DNA of 64,000 nt from Paramecium sonneborni. Its lineage: Eukaryota > Ciliophora > Oligohymenophorea > Peniculida > Parameciidae. The DNA is taken from positions 97,654 through 161,653 of the forward strand of contig CAJJDN010000059.1 of assembly GCA_905182985.1 (NCBI GenBank). Reading direction: 5' to 3'. Shown piece after piece: positions 11,495 to 23,617 of this stretch (position 1 is the first letter of the stretch; every line of letters begins with the position of its first letter). The notes beneath the pieces were generated by a model that saw nothing but the letters and a program-made list of their open reading frames with translations, had not been told where the DNA came from and made no database searches. Both the position numbers and the translations under genes were made by a program.

Positions 11495-12365
11495 CATCGC
11501 TACACAAACTGGCTTTTCGAAAAAAAATAGAATGAATTAATATATTAAGATTTATCAATTCCTTCCTTTTTATTTCTCAAAATTAATATATCTTAATTAA
11601 TATAATTTTTAAAGTAATTTTTAAGAATTTAGTTATTTCAGTCATCTATTCTTGTCTAATTTTACATAGAATTTCAAAGTATTGGAATACTACTATTATG
11701 CTATTCAATAAATAAATTAATAGAGATCAATCTTATAGTTCTAAGAAATTTTTGAGAACATAAAGTAATATAATATATTGTAAATAGTAATATCAAAACT
11801 TCTTAATGAAAATGTTTGTAAATATTTTCAATACTTTAATAGTAAATAAATTTCTCAATTTAATTATTCTTTGAAAATAGTTTTGTTTTTTTATTTTTTA
11901 AACTAATATAAGTTTATGATAAATATAAATTCTATAGGATATTAAATACTTTTAAAGGTTAAGTTCTTTTTTATCAGTTATTCTGATTATTTTTAAGTTA
12001 TTTATGTATATTGGATTAATTTGAATAAAAAAGAATGTTCAAAAATGAAAAATAATCTTAGTTCAAAAATAAACAATAAATAATTATTCATTAAAAAAGA
12101 TTGTTGTGATTGGACATAATTAATAATTCAGATTTGAGATTTTGAAAATGTTAATGATTGATTAATAAATTTGATAAGATTAAACTTTATGGAGAGATAG
12201 AGTCATTAGGGAATAAAAGTTAATATAAGTCTTTTTTAATATTAGAATATAAATAGAGAATATATGATTTTAATTGGGTTTATAAGTGATGAGTTGTATT
12301 AAAAATAAATAGCATAGTTATGAAAATTTGAGTTATAAATTAAATCTTTTTTTTTAAAAAGTATT
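11495..12365. other. long AT-rich intergenic region
   Basis: About 870 bp with no supported frame on either strand, unusually long for this window. It includes the upstream region of the ribosomal gene. Confidence 0.5.
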
Positions 12366-12955
12366 ATGATAATATAGGTTGGTCACCTTAATGGAGAGGT
12401 GAAAACATATAATTTGGCAGATTAGAGTACTGCAGGTGAATTAATGAATTTTTTGAACTGTGAATTGGCATGTGAAGTTCAATTGGTTTAAAGTGGTGAA
12501 TTAGTGAATGCATCATCAATATTGGCTGGAGAGAGAATCTATTATGTTACAGTAGATGCAGAAGGAGGAAAGAAAAAGAAGAAGAAGAAGAAGAATTTTG
12601 CAAAGCCCAAGAAGAAGAAGCACAGACACCGAAAAGTAAAATTGGCTACTCTTAAATTGTATAATGTTGATAACAAGGGAGTAGTGTAAAGATCACATAA
12701 ATAATGTCCATAATGTCCTTAAGGTGTTTATATGGCTAAACATTTTGATAGACATTATTGTGGAACATGTCATTAAACCTTTAGAATGGATGAAGCAACA
12801 GTAATTATATTAATTAAATATTTTAGATTAGAGCTAATTTAGAAGCAATCAAAAAATAATAAGCTGCTAAAGCTGCTGCGGCTGCTGCTGCTGCTCCAGC
12901 TGGTGGTGCTGCAGATAAAGGAGCTGCTGGAGGTAAAAAAGGAAAGAAGAAATGA
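12366..12955 (+). CDS. ubiquitin-like/ribosomal protein eS31 fusion (RPS27A type)
   Basis: One 26-nt intron (12801-12826); 187 aa. The first 70 residues (MIIQVGHLNGEVKTYNLADQ...) are a highly diverged ubiquitin-like fold ending in GG at the cleavage site, directly followed by a poly-Lys run. The ribosomal part carries KHRHRKVKLATLKLYNV and the C4 zinc ribbon C-x2-C, ending HYCGTCHQTFR. The C-terminus is an Ala/Gly/Lys tail not found in animal eS31. The small-subunit protein is normally released from the ubiquitin moiety by cleavage after GG. Here the moiety is too diverged to serve as ubiquitin, so it probably acts only as a chaperone-like leader. GC-rich Ala codons mark high expression. Confidence 0.93.
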
Positions 12956-12980
12956 TAAATATTTAGTATATTAATAAATA

Positions 12981-13903
12981 ATGCAATTCAATTAATCAAA
13001 TTCAACTATTTATAATAAGGACAATCATCATATTGAATCTAATCCTATTGGATCTAATATATAAATACCAATCAATCCTTCTACTACAGAAATGACTTTA
13101 TTAAGTTATATATAAACTAATGAACTTCAAAAAACAATTTTTAAATTTATTAATATCTAGATCTTTCAACTATCTTTGATTCCAAAAAACTATTCATGAT
13201 TTTTGTCATCCTCTCATATTTACTATATATATTCCAAGATTTTATTCCAATAATTTATGATTTTGTTATTTTTGGAATTACCTTACTATTTTCATTTTTA
13301 TCGTTTTTCTAATCCTGCCTATTTAATTAGAAGAAAAGAACCTCTTTATACTTTAATAACAACAGTTGACCATCAAAATATATGTCCTTTTTATCTTGTT
13401 ATAAAATTACCTCGCAGTAAACATTGTGATATTTGTAAACGTTGTCTTTTAGTTTATGATCATCATTGCCCTTGGATCAATAATTGTGTAAAATTCTTAT
13501 ATATATATTAGGTTGATGCTCTAAATCATTTGTTTTTTATTTTATTGTATTTGTAATTACTTTGAATACTATATATGCTATAGTCAAAACTATTAAATTA
13601 TGTTTTATTGGGAACTAAAATAAATTGCAATTTTTTAATGAACCTTTAGTATTTTGGACAATCTTATCCTTGAATTTATTAATAGAGGTTTTTTTGTTTT
13701 TTTTATTTCTTACATTCTTATTACACAGATTTATTGTATTTATTGTATTTTTTTAAGGTCAAACAACATATGAACATCATAGATTAACCATTCAAAATTA
13801 GGTATCTAATATTATTAATTCTAATAATAATTCCTAAGTTAATAATAATAATTCCCTCGTTCAAAATTAATTGCTTTCTCCAAAAATAGAAAGATAAGTC
13901 TGA
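12981..13903 (+). pseudogene. DHHC palmitoyltransferase with several frameshifts
   Basis: The cysteine-rich core is intact: [20 protein letters not shown] then WINNC, with the downstream TTxE element in GQTTYEHHR and hydrophobic segments around both. To read it end to end one needs a missing base near 13197 (before FVILSYLLYIFQDFIPI), an extra T in the T5 run near 13306, a 24-nt intron after INNC, and a missing T near 13530 so that ALNHLFF joins FIVFVITLNTIYA. A late in-frame TGA at 13901 is followed by more coding-like sequence to TGA 13979-13981. Several independent lesions make a pseudogene likelier than simple error. The intact family S-acylates membrane proteins at Golgi and plasma membrane. 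Confidence 0.75.
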
Positions 13904-14511
13904 TGTTCATTCGAAAATTTCCTCAATTTTTTAAGTAATGCAACAATTCAAAGAAAAAAAGAAAAAGCACTCCAACCCTGATGAACATTCATTTTTTATT
14001 TTTAGGATATTATATTTTTTATTATTAGAAATTTCAGGAATATAATTGTTCTGTATAATTTAATCTTATTTCTTATTTATTTCAAATTTAATATCTTTTC
14101 CTATATTCAACAATTATATATTAACTCACTCAATTAATATGATATTTTTCGAAAAAAGCTAGATTAAATTGTCCTAATTTTTATTTATTAAACTTAAAAT
14201 TCTTTATCTAGAAAGATAATTTATGAGAAAATGAGATATTTAAAAAAAATTATTTTGTCAGCAATTACTATAAATTGATTTAAGCATTTAATGTTATATA
14301 TGTTTAAGATATTTATTTACTTCTTATAGAAACCTATATTTGATTCAAATTGTGCATATAATATTTTAAAATTTGAATGTAAAAATGGTTATTCTAACAA
14401 GTTTAAACAATTAATATGATTAATTTATGATAATTATTTGGAAAAATGTTACATATAAAGATTTAATTCAAAATTCATTTTTGTTGAGGGTCATTTATAT
14501 AAATAAAAAAA
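13904..14511. other. intergenic, possible DHHC 3' remnant at its start
   Basis: The first 80 bp read as a possible C-terminal tail (NFLSNATIQRKKEKALQP) of the preceding broken gene. The remainder is AT-rich with no supported frame and includes the MYB promoter. Confidence 0.4.
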
Positions 14512-15584
14512 ATGAGTAGACAAAGGGTAAACTCTAAGTATATTTTTTTTTTTAATAAAAATAGATCCCCAACTGTAAATAAGCAGATTAAGAAACATAG
14601 TAAGGATTCAGATTCAAGTTCTTCTGAAAGGAGATATGGGAAATTTTGGAAAGCTAATGAGGATGCCCTTTTGATTGAATTGCACACTAAATATAATGGG
14701 AATTGGCGTTCAATTGCAGAAGAGATACCTGGGAGGAATTTAAGTCAATGTTAACAAAGATGGAAGCGTATAAATCCAAATAAGGTAGAATTTGAAAGGT
14801 TATACATATATAGACTAAATTACGAAAGTAGTGGAGTGATGAAGAGGACAAACGGGTGATTCTTTTTGTTGAACAATATGGTCGAAATTGGAAAGTTATA
14901 GAAGGATTCATGGAAGGCAGATCAAGTAAATAGATTAGAGAGAGGTTTTTAAATAATTTGGATCCAGAGATCAATCATTAAAAATTTACACCTTATGAAG
15001 ATAAAATAATTTTAGAATAGTATCGAATATATGGACCAAAATGGAGTGAGATTGCAAAGATGTTAGATAGAAGACCAGTAATATTGTATTTAAAACATAA
15101 GGAAAACCAAGTGAAAAATAGATTTTATTCGTTTATAAAGAGAGTACATATGTTAGAAGAGAGATCGGACGATGATGATGATGATGATAGAGAATCTTCA
15201 TTTTCTGAATAGGCTCCACTTCCTTAACCAATTCCAATTTATTAACCTTTAGAGACAATATAGTCTTTAAAGGAGGAATATGATAATACTAAGAATGATT
15301 CAATGAGAAATGATTCATTTATGAATATTCAAAATAGAACACCATCACATAGAATTCAACCGTCAATTAATTTAATTTAGGGTTTAGATTCTTTTGATTC
15401 AAAATAATTTGAAGGAATTCATTCACAAGACATTTCTCCTTTTCATTAGAGAAGAATATTAATGGATTATAGTCCAATAAATTTCGAATATGCACATCAT
15501 CATCCTAATTTTGATAATGTTTAAGAGGACGTGAAAGAATTGAGGAGTTAAATAGAATGTATAAGTTTAGAAAAGATCAATTGA
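14512..15584 (+). CDS. three-repeat MYB DNA-binding protein
   Basis: Introns at 14538-14564 (27 nt, in frame, inferred because it removes a poly-Phe insert), 14785-14813 (29 nt) and 15078-15101 (24 nt, in frame) give 330 aa. Repeats: R1 KFWKANEDALLIELHTKY..NWRSIAEEIPGR, R2 QWSDEEDKRVILFVEQYGRNW, R3 KFTPYEDKIILEQYRIYGPKW, ending RPENQVKNRFYSFIKR. The regularly spaced Trp residues and third helices are typical of R1R2R3 MYB factors. An Asp run follows, then a Gln/Asn/Ser-rich tail. Role: nuclear DNA binding, likely transcription or cell-cycle control as in other 3R-MYBs. Removing the third intron is what restores the canonical R3 helix. Confidence 0.9.
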
Positions 15585-15686
15585 TATTTTAATATTTTTA
15601 TTTATTTATTTATTTATTTATATTCCTTAAAAAAGGGTATTATAATATTATAAGATTAAATTTTGAAATTATTTTGATTAAATAAT

Positions 15687-18600
15687 ATGAAAACTCGCAG
15701 ATAGAAATCAGAACCTAAATATGCATATTAATATAAAAAAGATTAAATATTAGGACAAAGTGAAAATGGTTAACCATTATTGTACAAGGTAGTTGAAGAC
15801 ATGAAAACAAATGATCATAGATCTTAATTGAGAGTAGTTAAATTGGAATAATAAGAAAAATTGAAGGATGGAAAAGTGGTTTATAAAGAAGCTGAAGAAC
15901 TTTTATTATCTGTTAAAGAACGCACGTAAAATTAAATATATTTTTAGTAAAGTAGTTGATGATGTGGAAGTAAAATCTGCAAAACCAAATCCAAGAAGTA
16001 AGTCAGCTGTTACATTTTTTACTTTTCCCCAAGATACTCTTTAAGAAATTGCAAAGAATATGAAATAGGTTCCCGCCAATACAAAATAATAAAAAAAATA
16101 AGTAAGTTCAGAGAGTGAGAGTGAGAATGAGGAAGAGGAAGAGGAACCACCAAAAAAATACACAATCAAAAAAGGTTAAAAGCAATAAGTGAAAGGATAG
16201 CATGAAATAAAATAAGTTAAAAATAAGTAAAGAAAATAATAAGAAAAAGAGAATAGTGACAATAAAGATAATGAAGAAGAAGATAAAGAAGAAGATGAAG
16301 AAGAAGATAAAGAAGAACTTAATGAAGAAGATGAAAAAGAAGTAAAACTATCTAAAAAAAGATCTTTCTAAAAATAAACTAAAAGCTTGGTTGAAAATAT
16401 TCAAAAAGAAAAAGAAGGAAAGGTATAGAAGAGAGATGGGAAAAAATAAAAAAAAGATGATACAGAAGAAAGTGAATAAGATGAGGAAGAGAATGAGTCA
16501 GAGATTTTTTAAAAAGTTTAAAAGTAATAAATTAAGAAATCATCTGATACAAAATAATTATCTTAACTAGTTCAAGATACTTCATAAATATTATAAATAT
16601 TGAAAGAATCATAATAAAAAGGAAGAGTATAAACATAAAAGTAGAAGGAGGATAATGAAAATGAAGAAAAGTCTTAATAATTTTCTATTGATAGTAAAAA
16701 AAAGAAAGGAAGTAAAAATAACTCTGCTCTTAAATCTAAATCTCAGTCTTCTCAACCAGATAAATTTATAAAAGGGAAAGTGAATCCAAATTATTAAGAT
16801 ATAAGAAATATATGTGAATAATTTGAAGGAGCAAGTTCAAAATTTCATGATTACAGTAGCATAATAATGAATAATAAAGAATTGATTAGAGCTGCATAAA
16901 CAGGCAATAAAAAATTATTATAAGATATATTTACAAACTCTTAAAAGATTAGTAATTTATTCTAAAGATGGGGTCCTGAAAATGAAATAAATGCTTTGGA
17001 ATTAATATTTTAAAGATAAGATAAGGAAATGCTTTTGTAATTTATCAAATCAATTGGTAAATTAAAATTAGGAGTAACTCCAAAATGTTCATTAAAAGAA
17101 ATAACAACAGGTTACAATGATAAGTTTGCTTATGGTACTAGAACTAGGAAGGTTGCATTAAGTAGAGGAGGAAGGGAAGGAAATAATGCATTTGTTTATG
17201 ATTTAAATTAAGATGATAGTCTAGGGCGTTATTAGATTTAAAGGTTAATGAAAATTGAAACTGAACCAGAATTTTTTGGATTAATGATAGCTTAATTAGG
17301 GAATGAACATTAATATTATGATGCTATAGCTATGGCAGTTAGATGTGGTAATTGGAGAACAGCAGGATATTTAGTTTAAAAAGCAATGGAGAGAGGACAT
17401 ATGTATGGATATAATTAAGTACATGTTGATGTTCTAAATTATACAAATGCTACTCGTATTGGAAATATCAAGAAACCATCAGCAACAAAAAAAACTATTG
17501 GATTGTATTTAATAACACCAATACATTGTGCAGCAATCAATCCTAATCATAGTTGTTTATAAAAATTACTTGAAATTTCTTAAGAGTTTAATATTTTGGA
17601 TGAAATTCATAGAAAGCCTGTTCATTATGCTGCTGTTTCTTAAACAAATGATTGTTTAAAATATTTATTGGAGAATGGTATTGATGCAAGAGAAGGAGAT
17701 AGATTTAAAAATACTCCATTGATGCTTGCTGCTTAAAATGGAAGAGCACATAATATAGAACTTTTAGTTTCTAATAATATTGATGGAAAGAATAAAGATG
17801 GAAATGCTGCTATTCATTTAGCTTGTATTGGAGGTCATTTAGAAACAGTTTAAATTCTTTTAAAAAATGGAGCATAAATTAATTAACCAGGCTAATTTAA
17901 AATGACTCCATTGATTATTGCAAGTGCTTATGGACACTATGATTTAGTGAAGTATCTAATCGAATAAGGAGCTAAAGTATTAAGTAAAGATAAATATGGA
18001 AGATCTTCTTGCATAATGGCAGCTAGAAATGGAAATCTTAAAATACTTTCCATTCTACTTTATAATGGAGCTGAATTTAATATGCCAGATTCATCAAAAA
18101 ATACACCTCTTCATTATGCTGCTGCTTATGGATTTCCTGAATGTATTGAAGAATTAATGAAAGCTGGAGCAGATTAAAATCTACCGAATTCTTGGAAATT
18201 AACTCCCTTATCTGTAGCTTTATAAAAAAATCATTTAGGTGTTGTGAAAATTCTCTTAAATTATCCAAGTACTGATGTCAATTGTAAAGATGATGAAGGA
18301 AGAACTCTAATTTCATCAAGTTTGAATAGATTTAATGCTGATTCTTTTGAATATATGAAATACTTAATTCTTGAAAAAAATGCAAATGTCAAAACACCTG
18401 ATTTATAAGATAAAACACCACTTCATTATGCTGTTTTAATCTCTAGGAAAAATGTTAAATAATATTATTAAAAATGGAATGAAATGATGAAAGCTGAAAA
18501 ACAGGATATTAAAAATAATTATGAATAACTAATTTCAGATTTAATTGAATTATTAATTAATGCTGGTGCAGATGCTAATGTTCCAGATGTTAATGGTTAA

Positions 18601-21600
18601 ACTCCTTTCATTTAAGCATTAATGAGTCAAAATTTCAAAACAGCAGAACTAATAATGAAATTAACTGTACCAAAGTTTGATTTTATTGATAATAAAGACA
18701 AAAACATATTGCATAAATTAATAGAATGTAAACTATTCTTAAATCCAAAGGGATATACTATTTTAGAAAATGTTATTAAAACTGTTGATTAATCTTACAT
18801 TAATTAATATGATGAAAATGGATGGAATCCATTATTATATTTGATATCAGAATATACAAAAACTGCATAATAATAACACTATCAAATTTACAATAAAAAA
18901 ATTTAACAGTTATAAGTTAAGTTATTTGAATAGAAAATCTCAGAGTTACCACCAGAAAAAGTTTAAATAGATGAAGAGATAAAACTTGATGAAGAGGAAG
19001 AATAAGAATAAGAAAGAGATTTAAGTAAAGTAGTAGATGATGATGAAACAAGTGATTAGGATTTGAGTGAAGAGGACGTAGATGAAGAAGAAGATTAAGA
19101 TGAAGAGGAAATCTAATATAAAAGAAAAAAAACAGCATTTAAAAATCCTTAAATCATTCTTAACACACCATAACCAAAATTATTAAGTGGAATTAAAACA
19201 AATACCAAGATTTCAAAACATGATTCTTTTTATGCAAATTCTTAGAATTAATTTTAATAAGAACAATAACTCTAAGCTGGCGGAGACATATATCATTAAA
19301 AAACATTTTATTACAACAGCAAACCAATTATTATCCATTTGATTAAAGAATAAGTGGATTAATTAAAATAGGAAGCTCTCTAAGCTTCTTTTTTAATACA
19401 AGAAACAGTTCTCAAACTATTTAAATTATTAATAAATTTTGGAGCCAACTCAAATAGTATAGTGATAAAAAGAAAGAAGTTTAGGTAAGCAGATTAATTA
19501 TAGTAAGATTAATAAGAAACTAAAGAGGATCCTTTTATTGATGAAGGTAGTTATACAATAGCTCATTTTGTATTTAGGTCCTTCCATAGTGTGTCTTTTC
19601 TCTAAGGATTATAAAGAATCTCTAATATTTCATTAAAAGAAACAACTCATAATAATATAAGCCCTATTCACTTGTTTGCTACCACATGCAACAAATATCT
19701 AATATGTGGAAGAAAATAAGAAGCTAGTGAAACATTCTTAAAATTTGTTATAAACCATGTTGATATCAAAGTTAAGGATTTTAATTTAAATACTCCTACA
19801 AGTATTTTGGGCTTACGTTATAATGAAGATCTTAATTGGTTTATTGAATATTTATTAGTTTATGGGGGATGTATAGATAATTTAAATAAAAATAATGAGG
19901 TTCCACTTTAGAAGTGGGTTAAAATGAATAACGTAAAAGTTGTAGAGTTCTTTTTGAGTTAATTTAGAGCTGATCCGAATTTTAGAGATAAACATAAAAG
20001 GACTGCATTACATCATGCTATAAACTCTTCGAATTCTTAAGCAGATGCTAGTTTTGAAATGGAACATTTATTAATAATGAATAATGCCAATACTAATGTT
20101 ATTGATTATTTATAAAGAACTCCTCTGTTTTATGCTTTTACAAAATTTAACAAACAAAATGATTTTTCTGAAATAGATCCTTTTGAAACAGTTTCGTCAA
20201 TATTAGCAGATAAGAATTGCTCTGTTAATTGTTTAGATATTTATAAAAGATCTCCTTTACATTATGCTGCATTAAGAGGTAGTGTAATATCTGGTAGATA
20301 TATGATTAAAATGAATGCTATGGTAGATGATATTGATATATATGGAAATACACCTTTAGGTCTAGCCTTCATAAGTGGTCATTCTAATTTCTGCACAATG
20401 CTCATAGACAATAAAGCAAATGTGAATAGAAATGCAATAGTTATTGATATTGAAAAAGTGAGATAAGAAGAGAAGAAGTAGAGATAAGAAAGAAGAGAAA
20501 AAGGAGAGGAAGTTGAAACGGATGATGAAGGACTTTCAAATTCAATAGAAACTGAAAATAATAATATATCTGGACTTTAAGGTGGTCTATTTGGAGGTGT
20601 TAGACTTCCTACTTTTCCTAATAAAGTAATCTCTAGAAATGCTTTTGGATAAAACACTTAATTAAATTAATTGCCCTAACCTACAAAATTTTCTCCTGGA
20701 ACTTATTCATATTTTAAATTAGCAATCAAATAAGGATGGTAAGGTGTTGCATATTTATTGATTACTGATGGATACGATTTATAAAGAGCTATTGAAGATG
20801 CTATGATGGAAGATCAATTTAAATTAGTTAGAACTTTACTCTTAAAAGTTAAGGAGGATTCAGTTATTCAAAAATGCAATCATAACAATTAAAATCTTTT
20901 TCACATTTTTGCAATTAAAGGTAGAAATTGTAGTTAAGATATGGCTATTTTAATTGCAAATGAATTATCCAGAAGAGGTATAGATAAGAATCCTACTGAT
21001 AATTTAATGAATACTCCTTTACATTATGCATGCTAAAATAATTTTCCTTAAATGATCAAATACTTATTAAATAGAAATAGTGATCCTAATGCTTTTAATT
21101 CTGATAAAAATACCCCTTTTTCTATTAGATTACAAAGTAATTATAAAGTTTTCGCGGATCCTGTAGAATTAGGGCTATGGACAAACAGTAAAGTTAATTT
21201 AAATGTGAAATTTAACGTCAATAAAAAAGATTATTGTCTGACTCCTTTATTATATTTAATTTAAGAATACCATGTTGAAGATGAAATTTTACTAACTAAA
21301 TTTACTGATGCAGGATGTGATATTAATGAACGAACAGAAAAAGGGGACACTTCCTTGATTCTAGCAATTAAAAATAACTCTTTAAAATTAGTTAATTTTA
21401 TTCTACATCATCCTCAATTTTAAAAGGAAGCCCATATCAGTGATTCAAATTAAAGATCACCAATTCATCATGTAGTTTAGCCTTTAGAATTTGGATCTTA
21501 TGAAAATATAGAGATGTTAGAAACTTTGGCTAAATTTTTTGATGTTAATCTAATAGATAAATTTGGTAAGACTGCTTTAGACTATGCTTTTGATTAAGAT

Positions 21601-23485
21601 TCAGGTGTTATGACTAGAGTTTTAAGAAATCTCAAAGCTGTCTAAAATTTGAAATAAAAATAACCACGACTTCCAACTAGTGTAATTTCATAAGCTCAAT
21701 GGGTCGAAAAGGAATTAGATATTGAAGCTGATGCCTAAAAATTTTTAGATTAATTTGGAGATTAATTAGATGATAGTAAATTAGACTATAAAAATTAAGT
21801 TGATTCTTATGCTGTTCTTACTGGAAAGCTTGAAGTATTGGTAGACAAAGATATTGGTCCCTACTCCTTATTGATGACAAAAGTTGATATTGGCAATGGA
21901 CTTTATTCAGAAAATGTGTTTTATAAAATGTAAGTCTTACATGAAATTAATCGAAATGTTTTTATTCTATTTACTAGATGGGGTAGAATAGGAAATGGAG
22001 GATAACATTAACAAACTCCTTTTGAAAGTTCTGAAGCAGCTATTAAAGAATTTAATAAGATTTTCTCTAACAAATCAGGTGGCAATAATTGGAGAAAAAT
22101 TAAAACTGCAGAAGAAGAATTTGTAAAAAAACCTGGTAAATATTAATTAATGAACATCAAAAAATAGAAAAATCATAAATAATTAATGACTCCTTTTGAT
22201 TTTAGTAAAAACTCTCCCTATCCTACATGTAAATTGGATGGTACTATAAAGAGATTTATTTTATAGTTTATCTAAGTAAAATTATATTAAAAAGATCTAT
22301 AAGAGTTTCATGTAGATATGGAATTTTTGCCAATTGAAAGACTTGATAGAAAATAATTGGAAGTTGGCAAAGCTATTCTTAATGAACTAACAGATAGTGT
22401 TGAAGAATTAAAATAACTTAGATAGAAAGGAGAAATAGATGTTAAAAAGATATTACAAATTTCATTTGAAATAGCTGATAAATCAAGTAGATTTTATGAA
22501 TTAATTCCGATGATAGAATAAAGAACAGAACCTCTACATCCATTAGATTCTATTGAAGCTATTAATCAAAAATTATTGCTCATTGAAACTTTACTCAATT
22601 TTGAAATTACTTCCAAGATTTTATTGGGAGCTCATTTGATGAAATAATCCATAAATCCACTTAATTATTGTTTCAACGCTCTAAATGTAAGAGTCATTAC
22701 ACTCCATCAAGAGCATCCAGAATTTAAATTAATTCATCAATATATAAATCAATCTTCATCACCAAAAATATCTAACATTTTTGCCATTGAAAGAAGAGGA
22801 GAAGCTGAAAGATTTGAAATCAATAAATAATACAATAGATTATTACTCTGGCATGGTTCTAAAATATCTAACTTTATGGGTATTTTAGCTTAAGGACTTA
22901 AAGGTTAGATATTTAGCTTATTTTTTAGTTGCACCACCTTGGGCACTCAATACAGGAGCTATGTTTGGTAAGGGAATCTATTTTGCTGATATGTTCTAAA
23001 AGTCTTATGCTTACACTGACGATTGGTCACTTCATTATAATTCTTATAAGGGACTCTTTTAGTAAGGAGGAGGACATTGGAAAAAACAATAAAAAGTAGT
23101 TAAAGATGAGCAAGAAGAAATTCAAAGATATAGATATATGTTGCTTTGTGAGGTTGCAGTTGGTAAATCTTAAGAACTTTACTAAGCAGATTATGTTCAA
23201 AATTTACCAAGTATTTTCTATTTATTATTATTAGAAAAATATTAATCTGTAAAGGGATGTGGAAGAAGGGGACCTGATTATAAATAATCAGTTATTTTAT
23301 CAAATGGATGCAAAGTTCCCGTTGGTTAGTGTATCGAATATTCAGAACCTAAAAAGAAGGATAAAGAGGGCAAACCTATATAATACTATTTATAACATAA
23401 CGAATATATAATATATGATGAAACTAAGGTTAAATTTAGATATTTGGTTTAATTAGATACTATGGATACAATTGATGAATACTGA
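15687..23485 (+). CDS. giant ankyrin-WGR-PARP protein (poly-ADP-ribose polymerase)
   Basis: Two introns (15926-15947, 22 nt; 22904-22928, 25 nt) leave exactly 2,583 codons. Residues 1-370 are highly charged Lys/Glu/Gln-rich sequence; an acidic stretch also interrupts the middle. From about 600 to 1990 run many ankyrin repeats (TPLHYAA, TPLMLAAQNG, DGNAAIHLACIGGHLETV, RSPLHYAALRG). A WGR domain follows near 2040-2150 (FTRWGRIGNGG), then a PARP regulatory helical domain and the catalytic domain with the H-Y-E triad: LLWHGSK, GKGIYFAD and NEYIIYDE, plus APPWALNTGAMFG. WGR plus regulatory domain is PARP1/2/3-like, while ankyrins are tankyrase-like. It should make ADP-ribose chains from NAD+, with the ankyrins recruiting partners. 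The catalytic triad appears intact. Confidence 0.95.
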
Positions 23486-23617
23486 ATTTTCTATTTTTTA
23501 TACCATTTATATTAATTTTTATTGAAAAAAGAATGAAAATGGTTGAAGAATATTGAAATAGATCGACAAGTTTACTTTTTTTATTTAAATCAATAAATAA
23601 AAAAAGTTTGTTCATAT

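Noticed and set aside
13197..13903. TGA read as Trp in the DHHC gene
   Set aside because: Considered because in-frame TGAs occur, but shifted frames give better membrane segments and family motifs, and intact genes here use TGA only as stop.
18917..19138. Minus-strand Leu/His-rich frame
   Set aside because: Antisense to an acidic stretch of the PARP gene, which is continuous on the plus strand.
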